10,318 nt of DNA, from positions 1 through 10,318 of the forward strand of contig CAMRBT010000040.1 in the NCBI GenBank assembly GCA_947040475.1, in the 5' to 3' direction. Under the pieces are notes generated by a model that was given only the letters and a program-made list of their open reading frames with translations, was not told where the DNA came from and did not search any database. Position 1 is the stretch's first letter, and the number at the start of each line of letters is the position of its first letter. A program made the translations under genes and the position numbers. This DNA comes from an uncultured Brevinema sp. GTDB taxonomy: Bacteria > Spirochaetota > Brevinematia > Brevinematales > Brevinemataceae. This document shows, in pieces, positions 6,932 to 10,318 of the stretch.

Positions 6932-6937
6932 GATCAT

Positions 6938-9658
6938 TTATTTAGGGTTAATATAGTTACCTGTTCTCCAAGTATCATTTTTATTTTTACCACCAAAGAT
7001 AACGAAATCTAATCTTTCTACAGGATTAGAAGGATCGGTGTTATCCGTATGTGTTACAGCGGCAGCACCAAAAGATTCTCTAGAACCAATCTCAGTAGTA
7101 GAAATAGGTACAGCTGTCCAATCTACACCATTAGCACTTTTCCAAATTAGTGTTGCTGGATCAGTAGAAGAGGTACCACCGACAACATAGATCTCATTCT
7201 CATAGACAACGGCCTGTAAACCAGTTCGTTCTCCCCAAGGGGCATCAGCTTGTATTTGAGTCCAATTAGCTCCACCATCTGTACTTTTCCATACATCTTT
7301 ATGGGCACCACCTGCGTTTTGACCACCCATGACATAGAGATCATTATTGAAAGAAACTGCAGCATGATAGCCTCTAGTCGTGAAAGAGTTTTCGGCAACA
7401 CCACCAGATTCTGTAGTACTAGTCATTCGTGTCCAATTAACATTATCGCTACTTTTCCAAACAAAGTTTTCCCAGTATTTACCAACACCACCTAAGAGAT
7501 ATTGTTCCCCTTTATGGATAACTAAAGTAGGACCATTGACTCTTCTAGGCTTATCAGTTGTACCATCGTTGTTACCAGTAGTACCACCATCAAATCTAGC
7601 ACCTTCTATCCAAGTTGTTCCACCATCAGCACTAGTAAATGTTCTAGCTTGTGTAGAACCATAGTTACCACCCATAAGGAGTAGGTCATTTTCACTAGTC
7701 GCTATAAGAGCAGGAGTTTGAACAGCTACAAGACCTGTAGGTACAATTTTTTCCCAATTTTTTCCAGCATCTATACTTTTATAAACAGTATTTATTCTAC
7801 TTCCTGTTTGACCACCAACAATCCATATGGTATTACCAAAGGAAGCAGTCCCAAAACTATGTAATGCTGAAATTTCTGCATCTATAATACCATAGTTATC
7901 CCAATCTTGGAAAGCTACAGTAGAAAGATCACCAACTAAGTGAGAGGTAAGAAAAATAACTTTTTCTCTAGCATCAAAGTAATCTGTTCTTCTTTCTTTG
8001 TATAGGTGCATCTCGTTTGCTCCAGCACCTGCTACAGGAATACCAAAACCAGCGAATTTAGTATCATCAGACACAGGGATATAATAGGCATTAGTAGCAT
8101 TAGCATGTTCTCCATCATATGTATAAACAACAGATGTACCATTAAGGATATCACCGAGATCATTCATTGTATATGCAGTAAGATCTGGATTTTCACCTGT
8201 TTTTGCTCCAAAAATAGTAAAAGGTTGTTTTAGTTGAGCAGCTGTAACAAAGGCAGATTTGAGTCCGACTTGATGAGCTTCTATGTGTTGGATTTCTTCT
8301 TGAGTAAGCCATGGTCCTCTTTTGTTATTTCTATAGAGATACATAGAAGTTGCAGTATTTCTTGCTTCAGGCTCTACTGGAGGAGGTGTTACTACAGCTT
8401 CAATAGCAAACCCTACAAATTTAGGTTCACCTTCTGTAACAACAGCTGTAACAGCGTAGTCAGCCAAGGTATCGCCGTCTGTTCCAATATGAGTATAAAC
8501 AACAGTTGTACCATTAAGGATATCACCAAAATCATCCATTGTATATGCAGTAAGATCTGGATTATTTGAAGAATCTTTTGCTCCAAAAATAGTGAAACTA
8601 CCTTTAGCTTGAGCAGCTATAACAAAGGCAGGTTTGAAAGCTACTCTATGTCTATCAGTGTATAAAACTTCTTCAATAGTAGCCCAAGGAGTAGCTTTGC
8701 TCTCTTGATAAAGAGCAAATGCCCCATCTACTATTTTAGCACCTAAGAAACCTAAACCATCAACTGTCGTATAAACAGCAGTTGCAGAATCAGGAGAACT
8801 ATTAAATACATATGTAATAGTTCCATCTACAGAAAGATCACCATTTTTATCCATGGTATAGGTAACATCACCTACTGTAATAGGAGAAAGACCATAAGCA
8901 ACCATAATAAATGCTGGGGTACCTTCTGGTAAGATAGGTTCATCAGGATTTGTTGTATAGAGATGTTCTTCTGTAAAAACTACTTCTCCAGCACTCCACC
9001 AAGAATCTCTAGGATCTTTATTTTGAGCATAAAGAGATAGAGTAGGAGGAGTGGTGTCAGATTTTTGAATACCGACAAATTGCCCTGCTCCACTAATGAA
9101 AATACCTTGGTTTAAACTTACAGCTTTTACATAAGTGTATAATATAGTATTACGCACTTCACTAAAAGATGGTTTTCCATCAATATTTAGGTTAGTGATT
9201 TGTCTATCATTAGGCAAGTCATAAACACCATCTGCTAATTCAAAAATAGCAGGTGTTACTACAGGAGCACCTGGAGAAGGATCTATAACAATACCACTAT
9301 CTACAGCAGTATCACCCTCTTCAGCAGTTGCAAAGTCTCCTGTAAAAATAAGTGTAGGGACAGTATCATCATATTCAACAACATTAAACTTACTTGTTGC
9401 TGTATTCAGATATAAAGCAGAGTATCCGTCATACTCTTTTTTGAATTCGTACATTACAGCATCATCAGCTGTATTGATAATATTTCCACTAGTTCCAACA
9501 AGTTGTGCTTTTATAGCATCAAGGTTATACAATCCCTGAGCATTTGAAATAAAGTCTCCAATTACTGGAGGAGTCGTAGTACCACCACCTTCATCAGGTT
9601 TTTTTGCTTCACAAGCTACCATTACTAATGTTAGTAATATTGCAAGATATTTTTTCAT
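6938..9658 (-). CDS. Large lipoprotein with repeated modules and a C-terminal kelch/Asp-box-like beta-propeller
   Basis: This is a complete 906-residue exported lipoprotein of unknown function. Residues 1-15 form a lipoprotein signal, with lipidated Cys16 in the relaxed, spirochaete-like box MVAC. A Gly/Thr/Pro-rich linker (about 24-32) follows. Residues about 35-575 hold roughly five diverged modules of 100-125 residues. Each has a (Y)T/NMD..GDI-like turn, a VVYTY-like strand and a LY...K motif (Tyr83, 210, 317, 442, 553). The copies around 315-417 and 440-540 are the most alike. Residues about 597-902 contain six blades, each with a hydrophobic strand ending in GG and then WKS.DG..W: GG at 615, 663, 723, 778, 827 and 889, with Asp-box-like turns such as STDGGANW and SADGGTTW. 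AGGAG (complement of 9665-9669) lies six bases before the ATG. A surface binding or adhesive role is plausible but unproven. Confidence 0.9.
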   Translation of the reverse strand: MKKYLAILLTLVMVACEAKKPDEGGGTTTPPVIGDFISNAQGLYNLDAIKAQLVGTSGNIINTADDAVMYEFKKEYDGYSALYLNTATSKFNVVEYDDTVPTLIFTGDFATAEEGDTAVDSGIVIDPSPGAPVVTPAIFELADGVYDLPNDRQITNLNIDGKPSFSEVRNTILYTYVKAVSLNQGIFISGAGQFVGIQKSDTTPPTLSLYAQNKDPRDSWWSAGEVVFTEEHLYTTNPDEPILPEGTPAFIMVAYGLSPITVGDVTYTMDKNGDLSVDGTITYVFNSSPDSATAVYTTVDGLGFLGAKIVDGAFALYQESKATPWATIEEVLYTDRHRVAFKPAFVIAAQAKGSFTIFGAKDSSNNPDLTAYTMDDFGDILNGTTVVYTHIGTDGDTLADYAVTAVVTEGEPKFVGFAIEAVVTPPPVEPEARNTATSMYLYRNNKRGPWLTQEEIQHIEAHQVGLKSAFVTAAQLKQPFTIFGAKTGENPDLTAYTMNDLGDILNGTSVVYTYDGEHANATNAYYIPVSDDTKFAGFGIPVAGAGANEMHLYKERRTDYFDAREKVIFLTSHLVGDLSTVAFQDWDNYGIIDAEISALHSFGTASFGNTIWIVGGQTGSRINTVYKSIDAGKNWEKIVPTGLVAVQTPALIATSENDLLLMGGNYGSTQARTFTSADGGTTWIEGARFDGGTTGNNDGTTDKPRRVNGPTLVIHKGEQYLLGGVGKYWENFVWKSSDNVNWTRMTSTTESGGVAENSFTTRGYHAAVSFNNDLYVMGGQNAGGAHKDVWKSTDGGANWTQIQADAPWGERTGLQAVVYENEIYVVGGTSSTDPATLIWKSANGVDWTAVPISTTEIGSRESFGAAAVTHTDNTDPSNPVERLDFVIFGGKNKNDTWRTGNYINPK
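7931..9550 (-). repeat. Intragenic array of ~100-125-residue modules in the lipoprotein
   Basis: Anchor tyrosines of the YTMDD-like motif fall at residues 44, 146, 267, 372 and 496 of the lipoprotein. LY anchors fall at 83, 210, 317, 442 and 553, so both series give a 102-127-residue period. The two most recent units are offset by exactly 124 codons. DNA segments 8121-8191 and 8493-8563 differ at only 4 of 71 positions. The first two modules are weakly conserved and I am less sure of them. I do not recognise the module as a named domain. Confidence 0.75.
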
Positions 9659-9690
9659 AAAAATCTCCTAGTTTTTTTTATGTAATATAA

Positions 9691-9733
9691 AAAACCTTGT
9701 TATCTGATATAAAAAACCAAATAACAAGGTTCT
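9691..9733 (-). terminator. Rho-independent terminator after the sialidase gene
   Basis: Arms 9693-9703 and 9721-9731 form an 11-bp perfect stem (AACCTTGTTAT with ATAACAAGGTT) around a 17-base loop. On the minus strand the second arm is followed by a T-rich run, TTTTTTATATT, as expected of an intrinsic terminator. It lies 15 bases beyond the sialidase stop and upstream of the lipoprotein gene. The two minus-strand genes are therefore probably transcribed separately, with the lipoprotein promoter hidden in or just after this hairpin. Confidence 0.82.
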
Positions 9734-9748
9734 TATTGTTATATATGT

Positions 9749-10318
9749 TTAGCGACGTTGTAGTCCGATTTCATAATATTCCATTTGCCCACCACTTTCA
9801 GCGAATAGAGCAATGTTTCCATTAGTGAGTTCTGTAAGTACAGAATATCCAAAACTACGAGTAGCTGCATCAGCTGTTGTTTCACCGATACGGGTAAAGT
9901 ATGAATAAGAAGTTTCGTTATCTTTCCATTTAACATCCCAGTAACCTGTACCACTATTTTTTCTTAATTCTACAATACGCACAGTTCCGTTTCTACGTGC
10001 ACCAGCATCATCAGGATGAGCGAAAGCAATTAATGCTTCATTATTAGCACCTTTAGAATATTTTAGGTTAATAGCAGAAACCATAGTTCCATTCCATTGA
10101 CCATCAACTAAACCTGTACCTTGAGCTCTAGGCCATGTCATACCACCGTCTTTACTTTGGTACATAGTAATTTCTCCAGCACCACGAGCAAATGCAATAA
10201 CAGTTCCATCAGGAGCTTCTACTACTTGAGTTTCAGAAGCTCTTGTTGCTCCACCAGGTAGCTCATTCATTTCTCCACCACGTTTCCAAGTATTACCATT
10301 GTCATCAGAAAAAATTGC
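9749..10318 (-). CDS. Sialidase (GH33 type), C-terminal part, truncated by the window edge
   Basis: The frame is open to the window edge, so the 5' end and any signal peptide lie outside. The 189 visible residues end at TAA 9749-9751. Two canonical Asp-boxes are present, SDDNGNTW (visible residues 4-11) and SKDGGMTW (55-62), as in six-bladed sialidase propellers. The catalytic pattern fits GH33: a glutamate in the SETQVVE.PDG block (residue 29), an arginine in AFARG (45), a further arginine of the triad in GARRNGTVRI (108 or 109), and the catalytic tyrosine in FGYSVLTEL (158). The protein would release terminal sialic acids from host glycans. An internal ATG at 10270 is only a partial frame and not the real start. 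Other BNR-repeat proteins are the alternative, but the Glu/Tyr/Arg set favours a true sialidase. Confidence 0.85.
   Translation of the reverse strand, partial: AIFSDDNGNTWKRGGEMNELPGGATRASETQVVEAPDGTVIAFARGAGEITMYQSKDGGMTWPRAQGTGLVDGQWNGTMVSAINLKYSKGANNEALIAFAHPDDAGARRNGTVRIVELRKNSGTGYWDVKWKDNETSYSYFTRIGETTADAATRSFGYSVLTELTNGNIALFAESGGQMEYYEIGLQRR

Noticed and set aside
6727..6937. CRISPR-like array from the evenly spaced repeats
   Set aside because: The 14-bp units are directly adjacent with no unique spacers, and no cas genes are present.
7250..8569. Several plus-strand open frames of 75-111 codons opposite the lipoprotein gene, and a minus-strand one at 7147-7404
   Set aside because: They have repetitive, low-complexity translations that mirror the lipoprotein's repeats, and no ribosome sites. 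The lipoprotein frame is intact and has clear domains.
9739..9954. A 71-codon minus-strand frame overlapping the sialidase end
   Set aside because: It is an out-of-frame shadow. The sialidase frame carries the Asp-boxes and catalytic residues and is open across the region.

Overview
This AT-rich window uses the standard genetic code (TGG for Trp, ordinary stops). It probably comes from a host-associated anaerobe with two membranes. A spirochaete is my best guess, because the large lipoprotein has a relaxed lipobox (M-V-A-C) and sits next to a sialidase. That placement rests on general features only and is tentative.

Positions 246-6726 hold a tightly spaced plus-strand run of seven genes: ridA (RidA/YjgF imine deaminase), a diaminopropionate ammonia-lyase (YgeX type), a YgeY-type M20 metallohydrolase, a sodium-coupled NSS transporter, a 30-residue MetS-type transporter subunit, an M24 aminopeptidase/creatinase-fold hydrolase, and an Asp/Glu racemase-superfamily protein. 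A sigma-70-like promoter (172-199) precedes it and a strong hairpin terminator (6778-6813) ends it. Almost every gene has its own AGGAG/GGAGG site. The set reads as an import-and-catabolism module: NSS plus MetS bring in an amino acid or small derivative. The M20 and M24 hydrolases and the racemase would free or interconvert a diamino acid. The lyase would split 2,3-diaminopropionate to pyruvate and ammonia through 2-aminoacrylate, and RidA would destroy the leaked enamine/imine. The true substrate is not shown by the sequence.

Positions 6727-6937 are a convergent intergenic region with a 14-bp tandem repeat, the operon terminator, a second hairpin for the opposite strand, and a short AT-rich duplication.

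Positions 6938-10318 are on the minus strand. Transcribed first is the C-terminal part of a GH33-type sialidase, which runs off the window edge and ends at its own terminator. Next is a 906-residue lipoprotein. Its N-terminal two thirds is a series of about five diverged ~100-125-residue modules that I do not recognise. Its C-terminal third is a six-blade kelch/Asp-box-like beta-propeller. Together they suggest surface glycan or host interaction, separate from the metabolic operon.
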